Below, in pieces: positions 10,606-22,900 of a stretch of 64,000 nucleotides of DNA (positions are counted from its first letter, which is position 1; every line of letters starts with the position of its first letter). This DNA comes from Hemicordylus capensis (lineage: Eukaryota; Chordata; Lepidosauria; Squamata; Cordylidae). The position numbers and the translations under genes are program-made. Below the pieces are notes generated by a model. That model did no database searches, was not told the origin of the DNA, and saw only the letters and a list, made by a program, of their open reading frames with translations. The stretch is from the NCBI RefSeq assembly GCF_027244095.1, contig NC_069659.1:30598501-30662500 (forward strand), in the 5' to 3' direction.

Positions 10606-11583
10606 AAATAGACAAGATGAACCAATTACAAGGCAGAAACCAGCAATAATGCACCAATTAGCTCTAGCTATGCTTATGCCTGGAAACGCAGAGCAAGCTG
10701 TGGTCAACAGGTGTCTATCTCTACTCAGGCAGGGCAGAGTATTGTTTCCAAGAAAAGGGCCCCCTGTAACAGCAGGGTGTGGAAACTTGGGACCTTTAGG
10801 GCTTAGGTAGGATACACAACTAGATAAAAGGGAACAGTGAAATTTTCCTTGATCACATGAAACCGCAGTTAAATGGGGCAGAGGTTTGAATTCCTGAAAG
10901 CGAACTGAGGGTTGCCTCACCAAACTCCACTTTGAACCAGTTTTTCGTGTGTTTCACTGCCATAACCAGAGGTTTTTCGGCAACAGTGTTCCGTTTGAAT
11001 GTGGATGCAGCCATAACTGTGGCATCATTCACTTTCTGGAACTGTAATCATAGAGAGGGTGGAGCAGACCCACTCAGGAGTGGGCCCGCTCCATGCCTGT
11101 GGTGCTTCTCACTGGCCAGCCCTCCAAATACTTACCCCACCCTCCTGTCTCTAATCCAGCAAAGTAGTTGCTCAGCAACAGTTGTGCTAAGATGTCTTGT
11201 CCCTTCTCAGCCTGTCAAATGGCAAAGTCACAAAGGGTATACACCAATCATATTAGCGGTCTGACCCTTGTCCCCACCCCCCTTCCTGGCAATCAGGAGA
11301 GAAAGGGGGTGGGATGGCAAGATGGGCACTATGTGCTTTGTTCTCTGAAAGTGAAGCAATCAAGATGTATATTTACAGGCACATGCACTCGAGGTGGAAA
11401 CAGAAGCAGGGCAACCACATTAGAGTGCTGGCATGGCAACATATGGCAGGTATTACTAAGAGAGCCTGCTTGGGGGCTCCCAGGAACACCCCTATTCCTG
11501 CTTTGGAGCTGTGGGCTTGTAGTCTCCAATTTTGCTGCTCAGATTGCACGGGACTGTGATATCTCTGTTTGGTTTGCATGAGC
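10606..11583. other. Intergenic DNA, no gene recognised
   Basis: No repeat family or exon was recognised. The last 100 bases may be degraded L2 endonuclease sequence leading into the next element. Confidence 0.3.
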
Positions 11584-12075
11584 TACCATGTAGATGGACC
11601 ACTACCTGGTTAAGGTTGGTCTCACAGCCGCAATCCACCCCTGCACTGGTGGTGGACCTATTAGGATAGTCCGTCCAAAAAGGCTGCTGGACCCAGTGGG
11701 ATTGCAAAAGGCCTTGGAGGATTTTGACGTTAGTGCAGCCGGTGATTCTGTCGGTACCCTGGTGGGAACCTGGAACAGGGAACTCAACAGGACAGTAGAC
11801 ACGGTTGCTCCCAAGCGTCCCTTCTGACCTGCTGCAAAAATGGACCCTTGGTATACTGAGGGGCTGCGGGGGCTGAAGTGGTTGGGTAGGCGACTAGAGC
11901 GCAAGTGGAGGAGAACTCGGTTTGAATCTGACAAGATTCAGCATGTGACCCATTTGAAGGCTTATGCGTTGGCAGTGCGCGCAGCAAAAAAGAGATTCTG
12001 GTCTGCGCACATTGTGGCTGCAGGTTCACGCTCAGCAGAGCTATCCCGGGTTGTGAGGAGTTTGGTTTCTGCTCC

Positions 12076-12290
12076 GAGCCAGCGTGGTGTAGTGGTTAGA
12101 GTGCTGGACTAGGATCGGGAAGACCCGAGTTCAAATCCCCATTCAGCCATAAAACTAGCTGGGTGACTCTGGGCCAGTCACTTCTCTCTCAGCCTAACCT
12201 ACTTCACAGGGTTGTTGTGAAAGAGAAACTCAAGTATGTAGTACACCGCTCTGGGCTCCTTGGAGGGAGAGCGGGATATAAATCTAAAAT

Positions 12291-12322
<32 letters not shown>
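12076..12322 (+). mobile_element. MIR-like (CORE-type) tRNA-derived SINE
   Basis: The head has GGTGTAGTGGTTAGAGTG (A-box) and GAGTTCAAATCCCC (B box). It is followed by the MIR-type core GCTGGGTGACTCTGGGCCAG and ACAGGGTTGTTGTGA. The tail AGCGGGATATAAAT resembles L2 tails and ends in (ATC)n. It is inserted in the L2 copy. Confidence 0.88.
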
Positions 12323-12655
12323 GTCCCTGGAGTCGCTCTGCTGTGATGCCTTTAATGGGTTCTTTGCGAATAAGATCTCCTGTATTCGGGCTGACTTGGA
12401 CTCCACTATTTCTGCAAGATCTATGGAGGAGGTGTTCAGCAATCCCTCTTGCAGTATTAGATTGGATCAGTTTCAATCTGTGACTCCTGAGGATGTGGAC
12501 AAGCTGCTTGGGGTGGTGCGGCCTACCACCTGTTCTCTGGATCCTTGCCCGACTTGGCTGCTTCTATCTAGCAGGGAGATTGTTGTAGGTGGCCTACTTA
12601 ATATTGTGAATGCATCACTGAGGGAGGGTAGGGGGCCCCCTGCCTGAAGGAGGCA

Positions 12656-13822
12656 ATGGTTAGACCACTCTTAAAGAAGCCTTCCCTGGACCCCTTAGCT
12701 ATGGACAGATACAGGCCAATCTCCAATCTCCCTTGGTTGGGCAAGGTGATTGAGAGGGTGGCGGCCGACCAGCTTCAGGCAGTCTTGGAGGAAACTGATT
12801 ATCTAGACCCATTTCAAACTGGCTTTAGAGCTGGCTATGGGGTTGAGACAACCTTGGTCGGCCTGATGGATGACTTTTACTGGGGAATCAACAGAGGGAG
12901 TGTGACTCTGCTGGTTCTTTTGGATCTCTTGGTAGCGTTCGATACCATCAACCATGGTATCCTTCTGGATCGCCTGGGGGATTTGGGGATAGGGGGCACT
13001 GCTTTGCAATGGTTCCGTTCCTATCTCTCGGGTAGATTCCAGATGGTGGAGCTTGGTGACAGTTGCTCCTCAAATCAGGAACTGTTATATGGAGTCCCTC
13101 AGGGCTCCATTCTGTCACCAATGCTTTTTAACATCTACATGAAACCGCTGGGTGAGGTCATCAGGAGATTTGGTGCTGGGTGTTATCAATATGCTGATGA
13201 CACTCAAATCTACTTCTCCTTTTCATCTTCAGGAAATGGCATTCATTCTCTAAATGCCTGCCTACAGGCCGTAATGGGCTGGATGAGGGAGAACAAATTG
13301 AAGCTGAATCCAAGCAAGACGGAGGTGCTCATTGTGGGGGCTCAGAATCTGAGTGGTGAGTTAGATCTTCCAGTGCTGGATGGGGTTACACTCCCCCAGA
13401 AGGAGCAGGTGCACAGCTTGGGAGTACTCCTGGACCCAGGCCTCACCCTGGTATCTCAGGTGGAGGCCATGGCCAGGAGTGCTTTCTATCAGCTTCAGCT
13501 GATTCGACAACTGCACCCATTCCTCGAAGAGGATGACCTCAAAACAGTGGTGCATCAGCTGGTAATCTCTTGGCTTGACTATTGCAATGCGCTCTACGTG
13601 GGGCTGCCTTTGTACGTAGTCCGGAAACTTCAGTTCGTTCAGAATGCGGCAGCCAGATTGGCCTCTGGGGCAACCCAGAGAGACCATATGATGCCTGTTT
13701 TGAAACAGTTACACTGGCTGCCAAGATGTTTCCAGGCAAAATACAAAGTGCTGGTTATTACCTTTAAAGCCCTGAACAGCTTGGGTCCAAGATATCTTCA
13801 GAGAGCGCCTTCCTTTACATGA
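12656..13822 (+). CDS. L2 LINE reverse transcriptase fragment (388 aa)
   Basis: The longest open frame apart from the R4 element. It carries the standard APE-type LINE reverse transcriptase blocks: LLKKPSLDP and YRPISNLPWLGKVIE (RT 1-2), [17 protein letters not shown] (RT 3; the usual SAAFDT reads VAFDT), [18 protein letters not shown] (RT 4) and [14 protein letters not shown] (catalytic box, where L2 has YADD). It ends in the conserved KYKVLVITFKALNSLGP segment and then shifts frame. It is preceded in the same element by 12396-12647, separated by a stop. It is a transposon ORF, not a host gene. Confidence 0.9.
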   Translation: MVRPLLKKPSLDPLAMDRYRPISNLPWLGKVIERVAADQLQAVLEETDYLDPFQTGFRAGYGVETTLVGLMDDFYWGINRGSVTLLVLLDLLVAFDTINHGILLDRLGDLGIGGTALQWFRSYLSGRFQMVELGDSCSSNQELLYGVPQGSILSPMLFNIYMKPLGEVIRRFGAGCYQYADDTQIYFSFSSSGNGIHSLNACLQAVMGWMRENKLKLNPSKTEVLIVGAQNLSGELDLPVLDGVTLPQKEQVHSLGVLLDPGLTLVSQVEAMARSAFYQLQLIRQLHPFLEEDDLKTVVHQLVISWLDYCNALYVGLPLYVVRKLQFVQNAAARLASGATQRDHMMPVLKQLHWLPRCFQAKYKVLVITFKALNSLGPRYLQRAPSFT

Positions 13823-14241
13823 CCCCCACCGCACGTTAAGGTCATCTGGGGAAGTCCATATCCAGTTACCATCGGTTTGTTTGGTGGCGACTCAGAGGCG
13901 GGCCTTCTCTGTAGCTGCTCTTGGGCTGTGGAATGCACTCCCAGCAGAAATTCGTAATCTTAATTCTTTATTGTCTTTCAAGAGATCCCTTAAAACTCAT
14001 CTGTTGGGCCTGGCCTTTCAAGGTTTTTAATTAGTTTTAATTGTTTTAATGTTAACCTGGCTTTCAGGGTTTTAATTGTTTTGATAGTTTAATTGTTTTT
14101 TAAGATGTTTTTAAATTGGTGTTTATATTTGTATTCCTGTTTTAATTGTTTTTAATGATTTCTGTTTTTTAATTGTAAACCATCCTGAGCCAGCTCGGAA
14201 GGGCAGTATAAAAACTGAACAAACAAATAAATAAAATAAAT

Positions 14242-15559
14242 AATGAGCTAGCTCATAGGGCATGTCACTTGGCATGTAGACTGGTAAATGATGGATCTCA
14301 GGTCACGTTTAATCCGAGACGTATTTAGTAATAATTGCAGGTAGGGTAGATTAAAATCATGTTTGTAAGGTTTAAATTTATGTTTTGAATTATTATTATA
14401 GCAAGGGTTAATTTTATAGTTGATGATTCATGAGGAGGTGTGAGTGGGAAGTCCATATTTGTTTATTTGTTGTGAATGTTAATGTTATTATTGTAAAAAT
14501 TAATAAAAATTTAATTTTTTTAAAAAAAGTTTAACCCGAGACTAAGGGTGACTATCCCTGCGCCCACCCCCTTGATTGCTCTGCTAACAAGCATGTTAAT
14601 GACTGGCTTGAGACACAGGAAGCTCGCTTGTTAAAATTCCTAGTCACTCCCAAGGCGTTCTAAAAAAACCTTCACCTTGTACTGAAAGGAAGCATAACAA
14701 TGTATGCGTTGCTCTGTCCCTTTTATCTGCCTTTCCAGAAAGGTGTGGACAGCATGTCACCTCAGGGCAAAATGCTGGCTATTTCTAGTCAAGACACAAT
14801 CAATAAGTGTATCTCTTCCTCAGATTCACCAGCTGTGTGTCATCACGGCTTGGCATTGGCACCTCCATCTTGCCTTACCTGGACTTTTGCTACTGTCCTG
14901 CTTGTCACCTCCAGACCAGCTCTTTTTCCTAGCCTGGTCTACACAGCACTCTTGGCTGTGAAATCCTGGTCTCCCAAGATCAGATCCCCTTTGGGTTTTG
15001 CCTGGTTCCTGAACCCCTGTCTGGTCCCTGGGTTCCCGTTCCTGCCTGTCATGGAGGAGAAAGCAACCCTGGCACTGGCCGAGCTTCAAGGGGCCAAACA
15101 CCCCAACGGACAGACTTAGGTCGTATCTAACCTCTGCTCTCAAGCCTCTCACTCCCCTCCTTTCTTGCTCCTTCTAAAATCCAAAGCTCTTCTCTCTAAA
15201 GACTATTTCTCTGGTCAGCATTGAGTGGACTAATTCGAAACTCAAGCCAAATTGCCTCGTCTTTGTGAGCTTTAACCTAGTCCTTTTAACTTGTTAGTCT
15301 TGTTAGTTTGTCAGTTAATATTGTGTTGCTCATTAATCATTATTTCTTTTCATGTACCCCTAAATCCTAAAATAAACATGATTCTATTTTTGTACTTCAA
15401 CCTCTCTGTTCAGTTCTTTCCCAGATCAAAGCTTTGAGCAAATTTATTCTGAGGTGGACTGCTCCATTCAAGCTTGTTAGATCCCCACACTAGCCTAAAA
15501 CATTGCCAGGGGCATTTGCCAATTCCCCAGGAGCAGTTCCATTAACACAGGGTAGTAAT
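14242..15559. other. Intergenic DNA, no gene recognised
   Basis: Two AT-rich stretches (14380-14530) precede 800 bases of unique-looking sequence. An AATAAA lies at about 15370. The long ORFs at 14700-15120 overlap on both strands and have no recognisable domain. A 3' end of an unidentified old retroelement is possible but not supported. Confidence 0.3.
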
Positions 15560-16545
15560 TAGGGGTGAGTCCGAACCGGTCCGGCGGCCATTCTAAAGAA
15601 TGGCCAAACTGCCGGACCGGTTCGGCCCTTTCTGGTTCGGGTCTGGGTGGGGGGTATTGCTTTAAGGGCGGGAGGGCTTGCTTACCCCTCCCGCCTCTTT
15701 GCCCCCTCCAGCGCCCGTATTTAACAGACTAATGGGGCGCTGGAAACCAGACGCCCCCGCCCCCACCCCCCCCCGCCGCGAGCAGATTTACCCACCAAAA
15801 CTACCAATACCCCTGCCACCGCCGTCGCCCGCCCGCCAGCCCTCCCTCCCTCCCTCCCAGCTGCCCGCCCGCCCGCCCGAGGACTCATCCGATGCTTTAG
15901 AAAAAACGAGAGGAGCTACCGGACGGAGCTCCTCTCGCTACAAAGGCCTGCTGCATACTGAAGGCGCTTTGCGCGCGCCGCAAAGGACACCAATCGCCGG
16001 AGGCCCGGTCTACCCGCCGGGAAAAGGCCGGGTAGACCGGGCCTCCGATCGCCGGAGGCCCGGTCTACCTGCCGGGCCGGGTAGACCGGGCCTCCGGCGA
16101 TCGGAGGCCCGGTCTACCCGGCCTTTTCCCAGCGGGTAGACCGGGCCTCCGGCGATCGGTGTCCTTTGTGGCGCGCGCATGCGCGTGCGCGCAAAGCGCC
16201 TTCAGTATGCAGCAGGCCTTTGTAGCGAGAGGAGCTCCGTCCGGTAGCTGCTCTCGTTTTTTTCTAAAGCATCGGGTGAGTCCTCGGGCGGACGGGCGGG
16301 CGGGCAGCTGGGAGGGAGGGAGGGAGGGCTGGTGGGCGACGGCGGCGGCAGGGGTATTGGTAGTTTTGGTGGGTAAATCTGCTCGCGGGGGGCGGGGGCG
16401 TCTGGTTTCCAGCGCCCCGTTAGTCTGTTAAATACGGGCGCTGGAGGGGGCAAAGAGGCGGGGGGGTAAGCAAGCCCTCCCCGCCCTTAAAGAAAGGCCC
16501 CCCTTCGGTGCCGGTCCGGACTGCTCCGGACCGTGCACATCCCTA
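15560..16545. mobile_element. hAT-like foldback element family 1, 986 bp, CpG-rich
   Basis: Starts TAGGGGTGAGTCC and ends GTGCACATCCCTA. The flanks GTAGTAAT and GCAGTAAT match at seven of eight positions, fitting an 8-bp hAT target duplication. Nearly the whole element is one inverted repeat: arms run from the GCTTGCTTACC region through ACGAGAGGAGCT and AAAGGCCTGCTGCATACTGA to a centre near 16070. The centre alternates about six copies of GGAGGCCCGGTCTACC in both orientations. ORFs of 153 aa (+) and 83 aa (-) in the arms are mirror translations of GC-rich DNA. No transposase is encoded, so it is non-autonomous. Confidence 0.85.
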
Positions 16546-16904
16546 GCAGTAATACACGGGGTAGGGTTTAAAGGTCAGCTACAAAAAGGAATTCTTGAAT
16601 GGTGCTGCTCTATTTTTTGCACAATGATGCTGAGGAAAGGGCCCCAGCCGCTTCCACTTGGAGAAAAGTATGCAGTCCCTAGGTTTACTCATGAGAATGG
16701 CTGGGCAGCGGGATCAGCATTGCCCCAGTGAAAGGAGCGATTCCTCATCTATGATAATGATGGATGCTGTTCCTGATTCGACTACTCACTCAAGAGAGTG
16801 TAAGGACATGAGGATTACCCTTCACAACTCATGTAAAGAACTGTCTGTGGGGACGGGGGTGGGTGTTGAGCTGAATCGCTAATAATGTGCAATGACATCC
16901 CTTC

Positions 16905-17429
16905 TAAGGATGTACATGGAACTGGTGTGGGGACGCTTGAAAATGAGGGGATGACTTTAAGGGTGGGGTGGGTGCACTACCCCTCCTGCCACTTTCTCTC
17001 TGCTGGCACTCCATTTGGAAAGGGTCCCTTGGGACAGCAGCATACCTCCCTGCTGCTCCGTAGCCTCATTGGTCCCAATGCCAGCAGAAGTAACCAATGC
17101 ATCTGTGCATATTGGGTGTGTGCACGTACACATCACTCATGTCACATTTGCGTGCCCGAGGTGTGCACTCACAAGCACAACGTGCACATGCACGTACCCA
17201 ATGCATGAAAACGCATGAGGTACTTCCTCTGGCGTTGGGTCTGATGAGGCAACAGGGTGGCAGGGAGGTACACTGTTTCCCTGAGGGACCCTTTGCAAAT
17301 GGAGCATCGGTGGAGGGAAAGCAAGGGGAGGGGTAAGTGCAGACTTGATCGCCCTTAACGTCATCTCCCACCTTCAAACCGGCAGATGGCTCATAAAGGG
17401 CCTCCGAACTGGTTTCGTGCACATTCCTA
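16905..17429. mobile_element. hAT-like foldback element family 1
   Basis: Starts TAAGGATGTACATGGAACTG and ends GTGCACATTCCTA. The flanks ATCCCTTC and ATACCTTT match at six of eight. The interior has inverted arms around 17165 (CACTCACAAGCACAACGTGC region) with GGTGGCAGGGAGGTA-like mirror segments. No coding capacity. Confidence 0.75.
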
Positions 17430-19605
17430 ATACCTTTTCCCACAGACAGGTCTCTCATGAGAGTGTCAGGCCATGGAGACATAAACACTAGCACCCCCCG
17501 CCCTTTGTTAACTCATGAGCATTCAGTCCAATGGAAGAATGAAGGTTTTTGCAAACCTAAGGTCCTCCCCAGTAGACTGGCCTTCTCATGAGAGTGCTAG
17601 TCCCCTGGCAGCAAGCTGCAATGGGGGCAGCAGCATAGTTTGGTTTGGTCCCCATGGATTGCTTTCCCAGAGTGAGCCATCACAAGAGAATCCTCGGTCA
17701 CAGCAGGCCAGACCCCAGGATCCTTTGTCCTCCTTCATATACATATCCCCTTCTAGGAAGTCATCGTCGTGTTCTCTTCCCTTTCTTCAATAACAGAAAA
17801 ATAGTGCCCCCCACCATCCACCCCCCAACAAGAAATAGTGCTTGTGTGAGACAGTTTTGTTGTGGGGCTCTTACAAGGCTGGTGGTGCAATTGCCCTGAA
17901 AATGGAGGTTGCCAGGCTGCAGTTGGATGAATGTCTGTGATGCAATTCACAGATTGAAAAATTAACCATAGGTTCAGCAACCTCCGGTTTCATGTTACAT
18001 GCGAATGTGGCCATAGCATGTATGCTGGAAAGTCTTGAACTGTTCAATTTCTTTCCATCATCCAATAGGATTTGTCACAGAGAAGAGCATTTTCCACCCT
18101 CCTAGCCATCTCTATAACTTTATCCAAGGAAAGTTTCCATTCCAATAACAGTTTTTCATGCAGTTTGTTTTCAGAACAATCTGATCATTGATCAGATCAT
18201 CAGTAAAACTGGCAAATTCACAGTTTACACTTAAGGCACACAGTGCTGTGACATCCTGATCAATAGTTCCACCAGGCAGTTGGAATCTAGAATAGAACAT
18301 TCAGCAATCATATTCAAAGTAGGGTTGAAATGATCATCTAAGGCTTGAAGAGGAGCTTCATAAGAATCGGCATCCCCTTCCAAGTTGGGGGATTGGGCAA
18401 ATTATTATATATTCTTTGGCCTTCAGGGTCCAGGTAGTGAAGCAATGTAGCCTTCTATTTTACTAGAGTAAAATCAGAGGCCTGTATGGTGACAAGGTAA
18501 TTGCAGAAATAGGACCTCCATTATTTCCAGAAAAGGGTAGGTTCTCCTGGGGTGGACAAGAAAAAAAAATGTGGTGGTGGGATCTGAGCCATGCTGCAGT
18601 GAGCATCCAGTGAACAACAGAGTCCAGGATTAAGAAGGAAAAATTACATTCAGGGGTTGTGCAGGTCAGGAAGATGGAGAAACAATCAGCAGCAGCAATC
18701 GTAGAATGCAGCAGTTCAGGAATGTAAATGTAGGCCCAGTAATGCAATGAAATGAATTTGCAGGAACATTCACAAGATTTGCAGGCTCACACGCTTTGCA
18801 GGCTCAAACAACTCCATCTTCTCCTTTACCTCCCTTTCCCTTTCTGACTCCACCCGCTATACTCTCTGAAAAATCCCCACTGGAACAAACTTCTAAACAA
18901 AAAAGCTTAGAAGATACTGGATAGAATACAACACATTTCAAAATTGTATGTCAACTCTAAATAGATACGAGTGATGGAACAGTACCTGGCCAGATGTTAG
19001 AGGCAGCATAAGGATTTTGAAGAGCATGACTCACCAGTATATCTCCATGTCCATTCACCAACCACTGCATAGTTTTTCCCATTGTTAACTTTTTAAACTT
19101 TTGTTGACTACCCATCCAGAAGTGATACATGGAGGCTGTTTACTTTTCATGAGCTCCTAGCCTGGGTTAGGCTGATCAATGTGGAATGCATGTAGATCTA
19201 TATCCATGTAGATCCCAGTGCTCCCACTCTGCCTAACCCCACTTCAGAGTCTGGCTCTTAACCAAGGTTAAGGATGTAAGAACTCAGCTGCTGGGAACGT
19301 GTGTGTCTCCTAGTGCTGCACACAGCCCAAGGAGACTCAGAGACAGGTGCCTAGAGTGACTGTCTGGTGGGGGAATCCCCCAATGAACCACCCTCATTGC
19401 AGTGGTTTCCAGAGGCCGGATTCCCGGAGGCCGAGATGACATGTCCTGGCCTCTGGAGATTCACACTGCTTGGCGCAGTGCAGCAACATTCACTTGGTCA
19501 TCTGGGGGAAGATGAGTTGGCCACCCGCCTGGTTATAAAAATAACACCATAGAGTGTTAAGCAACTGAGATTTTTTAAAAGACACAGACAACTCTTAGTT
19601 CAAGA
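17430..19605. other. Intergenic DNA downstream of VMO1-A
   Basis: No exon or element was recognised, apart from the dispersed segment at 18800-18930. The 3' end of VMO1-A should lie near 19580, just below its ATTAAA signal. Confidence 0.4.
18800..18930. repeat. Unclassified dispersed segment, partner of 8335-8465
   Basis: Same ordered phrases and orientation as the partner (AATCCCCACTGG, ACAAACTTCTAAACAA, GATACTGGATAGAATACAAC). Confidence 0.6.
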
Positions 19606-19611
19606 TTTAAT
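19606..19611 (-). promoter_or_regulatory. Probable polyadenylation signal of VMO1-A (ATTAAA)
   Basis: ATTAAA lies 66 bases after the stop codon, followed by a GT-rich stretch (TTGTCTGTGTC) typical of a downstream element. VMO1-B has ATTAAA at the matching place. Confidence 0.65.
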
Positions 19612-19676
19612 TGTCATTGAGATTCATATTTTAGAACACAGGCAGCTGTGTTGTAAGAGACTGAGTCTCTTGTGGT

Positions 19677-19971
19677 TCAGTCACAGCAGTAGAACTTCAC
19701 ATCATTAAGAGCTGTGTCGTCACCAATACCTTGGTCATCATCCATCCTAGTCACTATCCCACATATGAAGCCAGGGGCACAGCTCTCACTCCAGTCCTCA
19801 AAGTTCCCCCAATTGTGTCCACGACCGGTCAGAACTACTCCAAATTCACATTTGAAGCGGATATTGTTGGCTGCTGTATCATCATGGATCCCTTGGTGTT
19901 TTTCTACCTGCAGAGAGAATTGCTGCAGGTTGCCTTTGGGGCAACTATCAATCGCTGTCCAAGTTCCCCAC
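19677..19971 (-). CDS. VMO1: VMO1-A exon 3 (last coding exon)
   Basis: Acceptor TTTTGGCAG then a 295-base exon encoding 97 residues plus a stop, starting [13 protein letters not shown] and ending [15 protein letters not shown]. It supplies the second and third Greek-key repeats and six of eight cysteines. The polypyrimidine side of the acceptor is shared with the other two VMO1 loci. Confidence 0.92.
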
Positions 19972-22900
19972 CTGCCAAAAAAGACAATGATGAAGATGTC
20001 CTGAGAAATTTAGGACCAAGAAAAGGAAGTACTTCTTCACGCAGCACATAATTAATCTGTGGAATTTTTTGCCACAGGATGTGGTGATGGCCACCAGTTT
20101 GGGGGGCTTTAAAAGGCGCTTAGACAAATTCTTGGAGGACAGGTCCACCAATGGCTACTAATCTTGATGACTATAGGCTACCTTCAGATTCAGAAGTGGG
20201 ATGCCTCTGGATACCCATTGCAGGGGATCAACAGCAGGAGTGGGGGTATGCCTTTAGCTCCTACATGTGGACTTTCCAGAGGAACCTGATGGGCCACTGT
20301 TAGGCTCTTCTCACAACCAGCAAAAATCGGGCTAGGAGAGCCTAGCCCAATTTTTGCTGCTCGTGTAAACCCCTTAAGAAGCCCCCCCCCTTAGCCCAAG
20401 TTAGTGGAGCGAGTACTCAACTAAATGGGTTTAACGGATTGTGTGCTCCTGCGGCACGGCTCCATGCCACGACAACTCACCAGGAGACCCCCGACCGGGA
20501 GGCTAAAAAGCAGCCTCCCTGCTCTGGGGGTCTCTCCAGCATGCTCTGCGTGCTTGCGCAGAGCATGCTGGAACTCCCAGGGGCTGTGTGGCCCCTGAAC
20601 TCCCAAGCCCCCGCTGGCTCCATAATGGAGCCGGCAGTCGTGTGGGCGGCTGATCTGGCCACCCAGGCAGGGCTTCCTGATTGTCTGTGGGGAGAGCGAG
20701 CTTAGCCCGCTCTCCCCGCAAACCCTTGCAAAGCGGGTCTCACTGATCGTGAGATCCGCCTCTGTGAGTAACAAGATGTGGGTCTAGATAGGCTTGGGCC
20801 TGATCCAGGAAGGCTCATGTTATTTTGTTAATAAATCAAAAGCAAGTGTATCTATTCCAGTCATTCCTTCACGTCAGAGGTGGAATAACAGTAAAGAATT
20901 CAGCCTCACCCCTCCCACTGCCACTTTCCATGCAACAAAGTCAAAGAGGAAAAGCAAGCAAAAAAGTCACTCACTTTCCAACTGTAGATTCAATGGTTGT
21001 GCCATCAGTACAGTGCAGACGGATGCCATTCAGGCCTGTATCATCATCCCACAAAAAATAACCTTGGTAATCTTGTACCTAGTGGAGAAGGAAGGAAGAG
21101 AAGGTGATAAAGCTGTGGACAATACAAGGCGACAATATTTCCCACATTTATGCATGCCTCTGTAGGCTAGTTCTCATGATTATGAATAGGATAAAGCTCC
21201 TACCTAAGTTTGGGAGCTGTGTGAGCTCCCAATATTTGATTTCCTGTCCATTAAAAAGAAGGTCAGAAGCGCCAGCAGTGATTGTGTGCTATGCGGAGGC
21301 AGGGTCGGAGTGTTCCCTCCTATCCAGCAACAGGACCCACTACCAGGGGAGGAGAGCTGATCTGATGAGAGCAAGCATGAATTGACCCCTTTGCTAAGCA
21401 GGGTCCACCCTGGTTTGCATTTGAATGGGTGACTACATGTGAGCACTGTAAGATATTCCCCTTAGGGGATGGATTGGAGCTGCTCTGGGAAGTGCAGACG
21501 GTTTCATGTTCCCTCCCTGGCTTCTCCAAGACAGGGCTGAGAGAGACTCCTGCCTGCAACCTTGAAGAAGCTGCTACCAGTCTTGCCGGATAATACTGCA
21601 AGACTGTGTTAAGCTTGAGGAATGGGGTTCCGGTATTAATGATGTTAAGGAGGCTGATGAAGCTTTGTGGGTGAAACGGTGAATATCCGGAAGAGCCATT
21701 CGACGTTGATCCATGAAGTTTGTTTTTCTCCATTAGGGCATGCAGTGGGCTTTATCTTTGATTCATGACATCTAATTTATGGAAGCCATGCTCGACGGGT
21801 TCTCTGCAATCTGCATGTTTGTTATCTGAAACCTTCACTCCTGTGTGGATGGTATTGAGACTCTCTCATATAAGCCAGCACCCCCCTTTCTTTTGCCCTG
21901 TTCAGCCACATCCTTATATGTTCAGTTTGCATTCTCCTAAAGGGCATAAGGGGGTTAATTCGCTGACTGATGACGTCCACACCTCGTTGAGACCATGTTT
22001 GATGCGGCTTTTTTGTTATTTGGAACTTTTATTACAAGATTGGACTTTGCCCATTTCATCTAGCAGCCCTATTTTTGCCTTGTTCAGTCACACCTCCTCT
22101 GGAAATCTCTGTCATTGCATATGCTAAAATCTATGCATTCTGTATCATGAGATGGCAATTTTTGCATTATGTATCATGAGATGGCTTGAGTATTACTGTA
22201 TATATTATTATTCTTGTTGAATTGTTTAGCTTGGATTAATGATTTTTGCTCATTAGTGTTATTGATTATTTAATTATTGGTTCATTGTTTGTTAATATAC
22301 ATTTTCAGTGTTTGGCTGTTTTTGGTCTCTGAGGTTACCCGAAGAAATCATATTACACCCATTTTAAAAGAACGACATTGGCTGCCAATAAGTTTCCAGG
22401 CAAGATACAAATTGCTGGTTATTTTCACAATGGAGGGAAGTAAGAAGTGGGGTCAGCCCAGGGATCTGTACTGGGACCGGAGCTTTTTAATTGATTCATA
22501 AATGATCTAGAAGCAGGGGTAAGCAGCGAGGTGGCCAAATTTGCAGATGATACCAAACTCTTTCAGGTAGTGAAATCCAAAACGGATTATGAGGAACTCC
22601 AAAAGGATCTCTCCAAGCTGGGAGAGTGGGCGACAAAGTGGCAAATGCGGTTCAATGTTGGCAAGTGTAAAGTGATGCAAATTGGGATGAAAAACCCCAG
22701 CTTCAAGTATACGCTGATGAGATCTGAAATGTCAGTGACTGACCAAGAGAGGGATCTTGGGGTCGTGGTGGACAGCTCGTTGAAAGTGTCGACTCAATGT
22801 GCAGCAGCTGTGAAAAATGCCAATTCCATGCTAGGGATCATTAGGAAGGGGACTGAAAATAAAACAGTTCATATTATAATGCCCTTATAAAAAACTATGG

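Larger units (their letters stand above)
11584..14241 (+). mobile_element. L2 LINE, most complete copy in the window
   Basis: It begins with the region between endonuclease and reverse transcriptase (DHYLVKVGLTA, with RPKRLLDP) and runs through the full reverse transcriptase to a T-rich 3' UTR. The end is the CCATCCTGAGCC tail with (AAAT)n. A MIR-like SINE at 12076-12322 splits it. The coding frame is broken by the SINE, by a stop near 12645 and by a shift near 13820. The endonuclease domain is not clearly present, so it is 5'-incomplete. Confidence 0.9.

Noticed and set aside
12656-13822. Possible host gene because of its 388-aa length
   Set aside because: It has LINE reverse transcriptase motifs and an L2 3' tail, so it is a transposon.
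14242-15559. Possible end of an old LTR-type or other retroelement (AATAAA near 15370)
   Set aside because: No paired ends, primer site or coding signature was seen, so no family can be claimed.
15678-16453. Proline/arginine-rich ORFs on both strands (153, 90 and 83 aa)
   Set aside because: They are mirror translations of the two arms of a foldback element.
21339-21605. 5S rRNA gene
   Set aside because: Only the internal promoter region matches; the 5' and 3' parts of 5S are missing and a SINE tail follows.
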